DNA of 64,000 nt from Mycobacterium sp. (GTDB taxonomy: Bacteria > Actinomycetota > Actinomycetes > Mycobacteriales > Mycobacteriaceae): NCBI GenBank assembly GCA_016197405.1, contig JACPVR010000013.1, positions 372,001 through 436,000 on the forward strand. Direction: 5' to 3'. Below the pieces are notes generated by a model. That model searched no databases. It saw only the letters and a list, made by a program, of their open reading frames with translations, and was not told the DNA's origin. Shown here piece after piece: positions 35,348-43,950 of the stretch; the first letter of the stretch is position 1, and each line of letters begins with the position of its first letter. The position numbers and the translations under genes were made by a program.

Positions 35348-36575
35348 CCGCCGTCGGGTGAAACGCACCCGACGCACACTGCTGCGTGCGGCCCTGGAGT
35401 TGGCCAATGCCGCCAACGGGGTCCACCCGCTGGCCCGGGACGGCTACATAACGCTGCCGGTTTTCGCTTTCGGTTGGCCGACAACCGAACTGTCACCGTG
35501 GCTGGCAGGCACGTCGATACTGGACGCTATCCGCCGGGGCGGCCGCGGGGACTTCCGCGGTAAGGCCGGCGCACTGTCCCTGGGTATGACGGTCGCGTCC
35601 TGGGCGTTGCTCGCGGTGATCCACCGCCGCAATGTGGGTTCGGCGCCGCACTTCGAAGACGCGTTGCGACAGACCCTCGATGGTGACTACACACCCGCCG
35701 AACGCGCCGGCCGGCTCAGCGTGGCCACCGGGATCTTCCGGGCCGGCGCCGCCCGGCTGCGCTACGTCGGCCGGGCGGCATCGCTGCGCTATGGCCCGTA
35801 CCGCGCCAACCAACTCGACATCTGGCGCAGGCGTGATCTCCCACGCGACGGCAAAGCGCCTGTGCTGGTCAATATTCCGGGCGGTGCCTGGGTCATCGGC
35901 ATGCGCAGGCCACAGGCCTACCCGCTACTGGGGCATCTGACTGCGCAAGGCTGGATCTGTGTATCCGTGGGCTACCGGGTGAGCCCTCGGCACACCTGGC
36001 CCGAACACATCGTCGACATCAAACGTGCGTTGGCCTGGGTGCGTGCCAATATCGCCGACTACGGCGGTGATCCGGACATGCTGTTCCTCAGTGGCGAATC
36101 CGCCGGCGGGCATCTGGCCGCGCTGTCGGCGTTGACCGCCGGAGATCCGGTGTGGCAGCCCGGTTTCGAGGATGCCGACACCTCGGTGCGGGCCGTGGTG
36201 CCGGTATACGGCCGCTACGACTGGGAGTCCACCGACGGCCCGGGCCGCACGCAGTTCGTCCGGGGCTTCCTGCAGCGGCTCGTCGTCAAGAAAGACCTCG
36301 ACAGTCATCGCGAGACCTACCGCGAGGCCTCCCCCATCCATCGGGTACACCCCGAGGCCCCACCGTTTTTCGTGCTGCACGGCCAGAACGACTCGATAAT
36401 CCCGGTGGGCGAGGCACGCGATTTCGTCGCGGCACTACGCGCGGTGTCGCAGGCTCCGGTCGCCTACGCCGAGATACCGGGCGCGCAGCATGCCTTCGAC
36501 ATCTTCGGTTCGCCACGCGGTCAGTACACCGCGGTGGCCATCCAGCGTTTCCTCGACTGGGTCCGGCGTCACTGA
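35337..36575 (+). CDS. Alpha/beta hydrolase, hormone-sensitive-lipase type (LipO-like)
   Basis: A 412-residue esterase. The nucleophile is S255 in LSGESAGGHL, and the oxyanion element is IPGGAWVIG (about 180-188), with Pro in place of the usual first His. The Asp and His residues lie in HGQNDSIIP and PGAQHAFD. About 160 N-terminal residues with hydrophobic stretches precede the hydrolase domain, suggesting membrane contact. Translation is coupled to the preceding FadD (11-base overlap). It resembles its neighbour at 38044 along the whole length, so the two are paralogues. Confidence 0.88.
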   Translation: MRADRRRVKRTRRTLLRAALELANAANGVHPLARDGYITLPVFAFGWPTTELSPWLAGTSILDAIRRGGRGDFRGKAGALSLGMTVASWALLAVIHRRNVGSAPHFEDALRQTLDGDYTPAERAGRLSVATGIFRAGAARLRYVGRAASLRYGPYRANQLDIWRRRDLPRDGKAPVLVNIPGGAWVIGMRRPQAYPLLGHLTAQGWICVSVGYRVSPRHTWPEHIVDIKRALAWVRANIADYGGDPDMLFLSGESAGGHLAALSALTAGDPVWQPGFEDADTSVRAVVPVYGRYDWESTDGPGRTQFVRGFLQRLVVKKDLDSHRETYREASPIHRVHPEAPPFFVLHGQNDSIIPVGEARDFVAALRAVSQAPVAYAEIPGAQHAFDIFGSPRGQYTAVAIQRFLDWVRRH

Positions 36576-37984
36576 GCCATCGCCTTGTCGACGACGGTGA
36601 GTTTGTCGGAAAGCCCTGCAGCACGCCGGATCTCGATGAACTCGTCGATCATGGCGGTGGTCACCTCGTGGGCGTCTTGCAGGGTGTCGGTATCGGCGAG
36701 CACCGAGATGTTGAGCTGATCGACATAACTCCACACCGTGATGTTGAGCCCACTGGCGGCCGTCACCGGGCCGACGCTGTAGATCTCGGTGACCAGCGCA
36801 CCCCCGACCCGTCCGTACTCGCGTGGACCGGGCACGTTGGAGATGTTGAGGTTGAGCACCTTGTTCTGCACATCGCGCCCCGACAACCGTTTGAACAGCG
36901 CTTCCATCGCCGCCGGCGGCATATAGTCCGACCAGCGGCTGACCAGTTCGGGGCCGATCAGGAAGTTGCTCTCCTTGGCCGAGGCGGCCGCTTCGTGCGT
37001 CTGGCGCACGCGTGCGAGCGGATCGGTCAGGTCGACCCGGACCGGCATGAGCACACCGGTGAACCGGTTGCCCGATATCCGCTCCGGCGAGAAGTCGAAG
37101 GCCACCGGCACCGATGCCAGTAGCGGGCGATCGGCGACACCGTCGTAGCGCAACAACAGCTTTCGTAACGCGCCTGCCGATATCGCCAGCACCAGATCGT
37201 TGATCGACACCTCGAGCTTGCTCTTGGTCTCCTTGACGTCAGCCAGCGACAGCGTCGCGGTGGCGAACCGGCGCTGCGGGCTCAGTACGTGGTTCATGAA
37301 ACTCGGCGGCGGAGTGAACGGGCGGGTCAGCTCCGGCGACAGGGTCCGCGAACTCCGGCGGACGCGTTTGAACCCTTCCATGGTGTAGCGGACGGTCGAC
37401 GGCACCTTGGCGATCTGGCGCATGTGGTCCCGGAACGCACTGCGGACCAGCTCACCGCTGGTCGGCGCGGGGTCGGTGTGCAGGTTGGCCTCGGGCTCGG
37501 CGCCGGCCTGCAGGTCCATCCCGCGGGCCAGCAGATTCGCCGATGCCACACCGTCGGCCAGCGCATGGTGGATCTTGTTGACCACCGCGATGCGGCCGTT
37601 GGCCAGACCGTCGACCAGATACATCTCCCACAGCGGACGGCTGCGGTCCAGCGGTGTGGACCCGATCTCGCCGATCAGGTCGTCGAGCTCTCGGCGTCCG
37701 CCCGGCGCGGGCAGCGTCAGCGGCCGGACGTGGTATTCCAGGTCGACGTCGCAGTTCTCCCGCCACATCGGGTGGTGGAATTTGAACGGGATGTCGACAA
37801 GTTCGTAGCGCAAGGGTTCGAGCTTGTAGAGCCGGCTGGCGATGACTTCGCGGAACTCCTCGATACCGAAGGTCCGCCCACCCATGTCGTGCAGTTCGAC
37901 GATCGCGATCTTGAGGGTGTGCATGTGCACATTCGGCGCCTCGCTGTAGAGCAGAAAGGCGTCCCACCCGGTGAGTCTCTTCAT
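36569..37984 (-). CDS. Wax ester synthase/diacylglycerol acyltransferase (WS/DGAT, Rv0221-like)
   Basis: A 471-residue WS/DGAT family enzyme that acylates diacylglycerol or fatty alcohols using acyl-CoA. The active-site motif HHALADG lies at 139-145, and the second conserved region is NISNVPGPREYG near residue 385. It begins MKRLTGWDAFLLYSEAPNVHMHT, typical of the family. It lies 59 bases after the lipC-like gene on the same strand, as Rv0221 follows lipC. Its 3' end overlaps the convergent LipO-like gene by seven bases. Confidence 0.92.
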   Translation of the reverse strand: MKRLTGWDAFLLYSEAPNVHMHTLKIAIVELHDMGGRTFGIEEFREVIASRLYKLEPLRYELVDIPFKFHHPMWRENCDVDLEYHVRPLTLPAPGGRRELDDLIGEIGSTPLDRSRPLWEMYLVDGLANGRIAVVNKIHHALADGVASANLLARGMDLQAGAEPEANLHTDPAPTSGELVRSAFRDHMRQIAKVPSTVRYTMEGFKRVRRSSRTLSPELTRPFTPPPSFMNHVLSPQRRFATATLSLADVKETKSKLEVSINDLVLAISAGALRKLLLRYDGVADRPLLASVPVAFDFSPERISGNRFTGVLMPVRVDLTDPLARVRQTHEAAASAKESNFLIGPELVSRWSDYMPPAAMEALFKRLSGRDVQNKVLNLNISNVPGPREYGRVGGALVTEIYSVGPVTAASGLNITVWSYVDQLNISVLADTDTLQDAHEVTTAMIDEFIEIRRAAGLSDKLTVVDKAMAQ

Positions 37985-38043
37985 ATCCAGCCGCTTGGCA
38001 CAGCTCCACCTCCCTACTGGGAGACCCTACAAGCGGCCGGGAG

Positions 38044-39267
38044 TTAAATGACTTGTTTGGCGCGCTTCATGTGGTGAGTTCGGTGAATCTGGTTGAGGAA
38101 CAGACCGATTGCCGTAGCCGCCGGGCCGGTTCTGGCGCCGTCGGTCATATCGAACCCGTGGCCCGCACCGGGCAGCTCGATATAGCCGACCACGTCACGC
38201 GAGATCGCACGCAGCCGTTCCACGAAGCCCTGCGCCTGCGCGACCGGGATGATGGTGTCGCCACTGCCGTGCACCACCAGGAACGGCGGAGCCTCGGAAT
38301 GCACCCGGGCGATCGGCGATGCGCTGCGGAAGAGCTCCGGGTGTTTGTCGATGGACCGCTTGACGACGACGCGCTCCAGGAAGTCGACGAATCGGACCCG
38401 CTCGGTCGTCGAGCGATCCTCCCAGTCATAACGACCGTAGATGCCGACCACGGCGTCGACCGAGGTATCCGAGCCTTCCGGCAGGTGACGCTGATACTCG
38501 GGATCGCCCGCGGTCAGCCCCGCCAGCGCCGCCAGGTGGCCGCCCGCCGAACAGCCCGCGATGGTGACGAAGTCGCGGTCACCGCCGAACCGGTCGACAT
38601 TGGCCCGCGCCCACGCGATCGCGGCCTTCACATCGTGGATGTGATGCGGCCACAGATTGTTGGGCGCCACCCGGTAGTCCACCGACAGGCAGACCCAGCC
38701 GTTTGCGGCCAGATGGGACATCAGCGCGTAGCCCTGCAGGATCCTGCTGCCGTGCACCCAGGCGCCACCGGGCACGAAGATCATCACCGGCGCGGGCTCG
38801 GCCGGCAGATCCTTACGCCGCCACACGTCGAGCAACTGGGTGGGGCTGTCGCCGTAGCGCACCGAGGACCGGTAGAGATCCTTGCGGTGTTCGAGGGCCT
38901 TGAGCAGTGGCGGCGTGCGTTCGGGGGCCGGCCACTCGATATCGAGCTCCTCGGCGGGTATCAACCCACGCAGGGCGGCGTCGGACACCGCGTTGGTCTG
39001 GTCGCGCTCCTGCTTGCGGATCTCGCCGATGCCCGGGGTGAACCAGGATCTGGTCGACGCCGAGATCAGTTCGGGTGCCTGTCGGGCGCCCCAGATGCTC
39101 ATCGCGGTGTAACCACCGAGCACCTGCAGGTGCTTGCCGATCACCGGCAGTGAGGTCGATGCGGTGCTGGCGGCCAACAGGTAATCGGCCGGCCTGGCCC
39201 GAAGCAGCCAGGTGGCGCGCGACCACAGGGTCGGTCCGGGATACCGGGTTTCCGGTCGTGCCGTCAT
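38044..39267 (-). CDS. lipC: Alpha/beta hydrolase/carboxylesterase (LipC-like)
   Basis: A 407-residue esterase of the hormone-sensitive-lipase type, surface-linked in M. tuberculosis (family knowledge). The nucleophile is S240 in IAGCSAGGHL, the oxyanion element is FVPGGAWVHG, and the Asp/His pair lies in HGSGDTIIP and PGAGHGFDM. A hydrophobic N-terminal third precedes the catalytic domain. The -10 TACGCT (minus strand, 39279-39274) lies six bases before the ATG, so the mRNA appears leaderless. Operon with the WS/DGAT gene. Confidence 0.88.
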   Translation of the reverse strand: MTARPETRYPGPTLWSRATWLLRARPADYLLAASTASTSLPVIGKHLQVLGGYTAMSIWGARQAPELISASTRSWFTPGIGEIRKQERDQTNAVSDAALRGLIPAEELDIEWPAPERTPPLLKALEHRKDLYRSSVRYGDSPTQLLDVWRRKDLPAEPAPVMIFVPGGAWVHGSRILQGYALMSHLAANGWVCLSVDYRVAPNNLWPHHIHDVKAAIAWARANVDRFGGDRDFVTIAGCSAGGHLAALAGLTAGDPEYQRHLPEGSDTSVDAVVGIYGRYDWEDRSTTERVRFVDFLERVVVKRSIDKHPELFRSASPIARVHSEAPPFLVVHGSGDTIIPVAQAQGFVERLRAISRDVVGYIELPGAGHGFDMTDGARTGPAATAIGLFLNQIHRTHHMKRAKQVI

Positions 39268-39284
39268 TTCCGGAGCGTACCGCG

Positions 39285-39309
39285 GTTGCTACCGGCCGGT
39301 AGTGGCAAC
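39285..39309. promoter_or_regulatory. Long palindrome between divergent lipC-like and lipW-like genes
   Basis: TACCGGCCGGTA (39290-39301) is a perfect 12-bp palindrome, enlarged by GTTGC on the left and GCAAC on the right with a three-base bulge. It lies just upstream of the lipC-like -10, so it is a good operator candidate. Confidence 0.5.
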
Positions 39310-39376
39310 ACAGACAATCTCCGGGATCTGTTCACTGAACGCGCCCCGGTTAACCGGGTACATATCGGCCCGGCAG

Positions 39377-39382
39377 TACTGT
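39377..39382 (+). promoter_or_regulatory. -10 hexamer TACTGT for a leaderless lipW-like mRNA
   Basis: TACTGT is followed by seven bases and the GTG at 39390, with no ribosome-binding site. Confidence 0.5.
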
Positions 39383-39389
39383 CAGCGCC

Positions 39390-40283
39390 GTGGCGATCAT
39401 CGATATTCACCCTGAACTGCGCAAAGCGGCGCGTGTGGTGCCGAAGGCACCGATCCGCGCGGCAACCCTGCCGCTGATGAGAGCGGGATCCCGAATCCAG
39501 AAAAGACTGCCCGCCCCCGGGGTGGACAGGCTCATCACCAACAGTGGCGTCGAGATCCGGCTGCACCGGCCGCCCGCCCACAGCACCCCGGCGCCGGCGA
39601 TGCTGTGGATCCACGGCGGCGGGTACGTCATCGGCACCGCGGCACAGGACGACGTGCTGTGCCGCAAGTTCGCCCGCACACTCGGAATCACCGTTGCCGC
39701 AGTCGAATACGGATTGTCCCCGGAATATCGCCACCCGTACGCGTTGGAACAGTGTTACGCGGCTCTGACATGGCTGGCCGATCTGCCGTCGGTGGACTCC
39801 GGCCAGGTGGTGATCGCCGGCGGCAGCGCCGGCGGCGGGCTCGCCGCCCAGCTGGCCTTCCTGGTGCGCGATCGCGGTGAGATCGGTGTCGCCGGACAGC
39901 ATCTGGTGTATCCCATGCTCGATGACCGGACCCATCGAGGCAGCGGCGAGGACAATCCGGGCTTCCGGTTGTGGGACCGGCGTAGCAATGAACTGGGCTG
40001 GCGGTCCTATCTGGGCGAGGCCGATCCCGATTCGGTGGTACCGGCGCGCCGCACCGATCTGGCGGGTCTGCCGCCGGCGTGGATCGGGGTGGGCACCCTG
40101 GACCTGTTTCACGAGGAGGATCTGGCGTACGCGCAGCGACTACGCGATGCGGGCGTGCAGTGCCAGCTCGACATCGTCGACGGCGCATTCCACGGTTTCG
40201 ACCAGATCGCGGCGAAGACCGCCGTGGCCCGCCGGTTCTTCGACGACCAGTGCGCTTGGCTGCGAACGGCTTTCGCCGGCTAG
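39390..40283 (+). CDS. lipW: Esterase/lipase of the HSL family (LipW-like)
   Basis: A 297-residue esterase with complete HSL-family motifs: oxyanion loop HGGG (75-78), nucleophile S146 (AGGSAGGGL), D238 (GTLDLF) and H268 (AFHGFD). It lacks a signal peptide. The GTG start appears leaderless. It is divergent from the lipC-like gene over a palindromic operator candidate, so the two esterases may be controlled together. Position agrees with Rv0217c. Confidence 0.88.
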   Translation: MAIIDIHPELRKAARVVPKAPIRAATLPLMRAGSRIQKRLPAPGVDRLITNSGVEIRLHRPPAHSTPAPAMLWIHGGGYVIGTAAQDDVLCRKFARTLGITVAAVEYGLSPEYRHPYALEQCYAALTWLADLPSVDSGQVVIAGGSAGGGLAAQLAFLVRDRGEIGVAGQHLVYPMLDDRTHRGSGEDNPGFRLWDRRSNELGWRSYLGEADPDSVVPARRTDLAGLPPAWIGVGTLDLFHEEDLAYAQRLRDAGVQCQLDIVDGAFHGFDQIAAKTAVARRFFDDQCAWLRTAFAG

Positions 40284-40305
40284 TAGAGGGTCCGTTCCGT
40301 CAGTC

Positions 40306-40339
40306 CCCGGTCATCTGTGACACTGGCCAGATGACCGGG
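40306..40339. promoter_or_regulatory. 12-10-12 inverted repeat enclosing a start codon
   Basis: CCCGGTCATCTG (40306-40317) and CAGATGACCGGG (40328-40339) are perfect reverse complements. The ATG of the acyl-CoA dehydrogenase (40331) is in the right arm. The ten bases between contain GACACT, a possible -10 six bases from the ATG. It could be a DNA operator around a leaderless promoter, or, on read-through RNA from lipW, a hairpin that hides the start codon. Confidence 0.6.
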
Positions 40340-41446
40340 CCTGACTCAGCAGACGAACGCCGCGCATTGCGGGAGGCCGTCGCGGCACTGATGGACAAAC
40401 GCTCTTCCGAGACGCAGGTGCGCGACCTGATGGCCACCGACACCGGTCTGGACGCCACCACCTGGGCGGACCTGGCCGATATGGGCCTGCTGGGGTTGTC
40501 GGTCCCTGAGGAGTTCGGCGGCGCGGGTGCCGGCCATACCGAGATGGGTATCGTCGCCGAGGAGATGGGCCGCGCCCTGCTGACCGGCCCGTTCCTGTCG
40601 ACAGCGGTGCTCGCCCCGGCTCTGCTGGCGGCCGCCGGTGACGCCGGCGAGGCCGCCGCCGTGCTGCCGCTGATCGCCGACGGCTCCGCGATCGTGAGCC
40701 TGGCTTTCGCCGAGGGTGCATCCGCGACGGCCCCGGCCGAGCCGGCCACGTCAGCGATGAGCGATGCCGACGGCTGGCATATCGACGGGGAGAAGAACTT
40801 CGTCCTGGACGCCGCGGGTGCCGACACCATCTACGTGCTGGCATCCGCGGCTGCCGGCCCCTCGGTGTTCGCGGTCGAGCGCGACGCACCCGGGATGGAC
40901 GCGCTGCCGCTGAGCACCGTCGACCTCACCCGAAAGATGTACCGCGTCATGTTCTCGCACACACCGGCCCGCCTGATCGGCGAGCCGGGAACCGGATCAG
41001 CCGTCTTCGACCATGCGCTGCAGGCCGGCGCGGTGGCACTGCTGGGCGATCAGGCCGGGGGCGCCCAGCGGGTCACGAGGATGGCGGCGGATTACGCCCG
41101 CACCCGGTTCCAGTTCGGCCGCGCCATCGGCAGCTTTCAGGCGATCAAACACATGTGCGCCGACATGCTCGTCGAATCCGAGTCCACCATCTCGGCCGCC
41201 CGCCATGTCGCCGCGGCGTTCGATGCCGCAGCACCCAGCGCCGCCGCGGATCTGGCTCTGGCTCAGGCCTATTGCGCACAGGCGTACGTCGACGTCGCGG
41301 CCACCGCCATCCAGGTGCACGGCGGTATCGGCTTCACCTGGGAACATCCGGTGCATCTCTACCTGCGCCGGGCCCGCACCGACGCCCAGCTGTTCGGCGA
41401 ACCGGCGTACCACCGCGAACGCTATCTGCGGCTGAAGGGAGCCTGA
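40331..41446 (+). CDS. Acyl-CoA dehydrogenase subunit (R-x-Q-F-G type)
   Basis: A 371-residue acyl-CoA dehydrogenase-fold protein with the FAD-contact motif TRFQFGRAIGSFQAIKHM and VHGGIGFTWEHPVHLYLRR, but a degenerate middle domain. It pairs with the next gene (one base between stop and ATG), which has the complementary features, so a heteromeric enzyme is expected. The frame is open upstream to 40079, inside lipW, but the ATG at 40331 fits the family start. The start codon lies in a strong inverted repeat. Confidence 0.87.
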   Translation: MTGPDSADERRALREAVAALMDKRSSETQVRDLMATDTGLDATTWADLADMGLLGLSVPEEFGGAGAGHTEMGIVAEEMGRALLTGPFLSTAVLAPALLAAAGDAGEAAAVLPLIADGSAIVSLAFAEGASATAPAEPATSAMSDADGWHIDGEKNFVLDAAGADTIYVLASAAAGPSVFAVERDAPGMDALPLSTVDLTRKMYRVMFSHTPARLIGEPGTGSAVFDHALQAGAVALLGDQAGGAQRVTRMAADYARTRFQFGRAIGSFQAIKHMCADMLVESESTISAARHVAAAFDAAAPSAAADLALAQAYCAQAYVDVAATAIQVHGGIGFTWEHPVHLYLRRARTDAQLFGEPAYHRERYLRLKGA

Positions 41447-41447
41447 C

Positions 41448-42614
41448 ATGCCCTCCTCCGACCCGACAGAGGTCATCCGCACCGAGGTCCGCGACTGGCT
41501 GGCGGCCAACTGGACACCGGGTATGGACCGCGACACCTGGGCCCAACGGGTGCTCGATTCCGGCTGGGCGGTCCCGTCGTGGGACCCGGCCTGGTGGGGT
41601 CGTGGCCTGACCGATGCGCAATCACGGGCGGTGGCACAGGAATTCGCGGCGGTCGGCGCGCCGGGCACCGGTCACGACCGGGCAAATCTGTTCGCCTGCA
41701 CGCTGCACGACGAGGGCACCGAGGAGCAGCAGCGCAGGCTGATCCCGCCGTCACTGCGCGGCGAGAGCAAGTGGTGCCTGCTCTACAGCGAGCCGGGGGC
41801 AGGCTCGGATCTGGCCGGCCTGCGTACCCGCGCCGATCTCGACGGGGACCGCTACATCGTCAACGGTCAGAAGGTCTGGACATCCTTCGCGGCGCGCGCC
41901 GACTACGGACTGTTGATCGCCCGGACCGATTGGGATGTGCCCAAACACAAGGGCATCAGCTTCTTCATGTTCCCCATGCGCCAGGCCGGCGTCGAGGTCC
42001 GTCCGATACACCAGATCACCGGCGAGTCGGAGTTCAACGAGGTATTCATCACCGACGCCACGGTGCCGGTGGAGAACATGGTCGGCGCGCCCGGCGACGG
42101 CTGGCGGGTGCTGCAGACCGCGCTGGCCTACGAGCGGCGACTGATGGGCGATCTGGCCCGCACCACCCGCGCGGCCCGCAAACCGACCGACGAACAGGAC
42201 GTGCTCATCGAACTCGCCCGTCAGTTCGGCAAGCTCGATGACACCCACACCCGTCAGCAGATCGCCCGCATTCACGAACTGATGGCGGTGAACAAGTGGA
42301 ATACCCAGCGCGCCAAGGTCTCTGACCGGATCGAGGCCGCCACCCTGCTGTCATTCGGCAAGATCGCCATGTCGCGCATCCTGCACCAGAGCGCGCAGGT
42401 GCAGACCGATATCGTCGGCGCGGAGTCCATGCTGGCCGGCCCGGACCACCCGGTCGGCGACGCGGTGACTTTCCGGACGCTCAACGCGTACTTCACCTCC
42501 ATCGGCGGCGGCACCGACCAGATCCAGCGCAATATCGTCGGCGAGCGCGTGCTGGGGCTGCCCAAGGAACCCGATCCCTACCGCGACGCGCCGTTCCGCG
42601 ACCTGCCGCACTGA
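41448..42614 (+). CDS. Acyl-CoA dehydrogenase subunit (C-terminal GGGTDQIQRN type)
   Basis: A 388-residue acyl-CoA dehydrogenase-fold protein. It has LLYSEPGAGSDLAGLRTRA and GQKVWTSFA in the middle domain, and SIGGGTDQIQRNIVGERVLGLP at the end, but no R-x-Q-F-G motif. It complements the preceding subunit and probably forms an alpha2beta2 complex with it. The long N-terminal part with W-rich PSWDPAWWGRGL is typical of the sterol- or bulky-substrate group. Convergent with an amidohydrolase gene one base away. Confidence 0.87.
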   Translation: MPSSDPTEVIRTEVRDWLAANWTPGMDRDTWAQRVLDSGWAVPSWDPAWWGRGLTDAQSRAVAQEFAAVGAPGTGHDRANLFACTLHDEGTEEQQRRLIPPSLRGESKWCLLYSEPGAGSDLAGLRTRADLDGDRYIVNGQKVWTSFAARADYGLLIARTDWDVPKHKGISFFMFPMRQAGVEVRPIHQITGESEFNEVFITDATVPVENMVGAPGDGWRVLQTALAYERRLMGDLARTTRAARKPTDEQDVLIELARQFGKLDDTHTRQQIARIHELMAVNKWNTQRAKVSDRIEAATLLSFGKIAMSRILHQSAQVQTDIVGAESMLAGPDHPVGDAVTFRTLNAYFTSIGGGTDQIQRNIVGERVLGLPKEPDPYRDAPFRDLPH

Positions 42615-42615
42615 G

Positions 42616-43950
42616 TCAGCCGTAGACCAGCTCTCCGCCGACGAAGGTGGCGGTGACCAGGCCGGCGTCGAGCTCGGCCAGCACCTGTTGCGGCGCGGCG
42701 GACAGCACGCACAGATCGCCGGGCTCGCCCACCGCGATGCGCCGCGACACGGCAGGCGCATCGGCGCGGCCCAGGAATCCCGTGAGCGCCGCCTGCGCGG
42801 AAATCCGCTCGGGCGCAACCAAAACCACGCCGGCCGGGGTTCGGCGTGACACCGCGGCCCGCATCGCCGCCCACGGGTCACCGGCGCCGAAGGGCGTGTC
42901 GGTGGACAGCGCGACGGGCACGCCGGCGTCGCGCAGGGAGGCCACCCGCCACAGCTGATCGTGCTGCTCGGCCGGGACGTCCGCGACGTACTCGTCACCG
43001 CGTTCGGCCACGAAGTTGGGCTGCGTGACCACGGTGACACCGAGCTCGCGCAGATCGGCGATGCAGTCCGCCGGCACGACGGCGGCATGCTCGACACGAT
43101 CGCCGGGGTGGGTACCCGCGGCGCGCAGAGCGGCGATCGTGACGACCAGCTGACTGTCTGTCACCGCGTGAATGGCCACCGGGTGGTCGTGGCGGTGGTT
43201 GTCGGTCACCCAGGCTTGCACCGCCCCCAGGTCCAGGTTGTCGTCATCGAGGATGAGCTTGGCCGGGCCGACACTGACCACGTCGGTGCCCGGTGTCCCG
43301 GCCACCGCCATACAGTGCAGGCGTTGCCGTAGTTCACCGGAATATCTTGCCTGCGAGAATTTTTCGATGTCCTCACTGCGGTACCCCGGGGTGGCGTCGG
43401 TGACACCGGTAACACCGAGGGCGGCCAGCTTCCTACTGAGCTCTCCCAGCGGTGGCTGCGCTGTGCTGCGGGGTAGCGCGGGATCGGCACGGAAGAACCG
43501 GCCGTCGGGCTGCCCGGCCGCGCCTATTCTCGCCAGCGCCACCGAGTTCAGTGCCCACATCGCACCACTGCGATGCTGGATCCGCACCGGCACCCCCGGT
43601 GGTGAGACATCGTCCAGCAGAGTCTGATTGAGCTCCCCGCCGACGGTCTCGTGGTACCCGACGGCACGGATCCAGCCGTCGTCGCCCGGGAGCGCCCGGT
43701 GCAGACGTTGCCGCAGGGCCGCGCTGCTGCGCACCTCGGGTGGGCCGGCGGGCACCGATGACAGCGCCGCGGCCGCGGCGCGCAGATGCACGTGATGATC
43801 ATGCAGGCCCGGCAGCACCGTGCCCGATCGGACGTCGTAGACATCCTCCCCGGGCATGGCCGGCAAACCGGGCCCGATCTCGATGATGCTGGCCTGCAAC
43901 CGGATATCGACCTCGCGATCGTCCAACAGCCGGGCCCGGGTGATCAGCAC
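42616..43950 (-). CDS. Amidohydrolase family protein (YtcJ-like)
   Basis: A 444-residue metal-dependent amidohydrolase. It has the N-terminal beta sandwich, GLHDHHVHLRAAA (metal-binding H-x-H), a distal His region (HPVAIHAVTD), VEHAAVV, and the late acidic residue in VALSTDTPFGAGDPW. The order fits the YtcJ/N-acyl-amidohydrolase group. The GTG start overlaps the CoA-transferase stop by seven bases. The substrate is unknown. Coupling with a CoA-transferase suggests that a cyclic amide or ester is opened or the product activated (inference). Confidence 0.85.
   Translation of the reverse strand: MLITRARLLDDREVDIRLQASIIEIGPGLPAMPGEDVYDVRSGTVLPGLHDHHVHLRAAAAALSSVPAGPPEVRSSAALRQRLHRALPGDDGWIRAVGYHETVGGELNQTLLDDVSPPGVPVRIQHRSGAMWALNSVALARIGAAGQPDGRFFRADPALPRSTAQPPLGELSRKLAALGVTGVTDATPGYRSEDIEKFSQARYSGELRQRLHCMAVAGTPGTDVVSVGPAKLILDDDNLDLGAVQAWVTDNHRHDHPVAIHAVTDSQLVVTIAALRAAGTHPGDRVEHAAVVPADCIADLRELGVTVVTQPNFVAERGDEYVADVPAEQHDQLWRVASLRDAGVPVALSTDTPFGAGDPWAAMRAAVSRRTPAGVVLVAPERISAQAALTGFLGRADAPAVSRRIAVGEPGDLCVLSAAPQQVLAELDAGLVTATFVGGELVYG

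Noticed and set aside
39285..39309. Transcription terminator between lipC- and lipW-like genes
   Set aside because: Both genes are transcribed away from this point, so nothing needs to end here; an operator is more likely.
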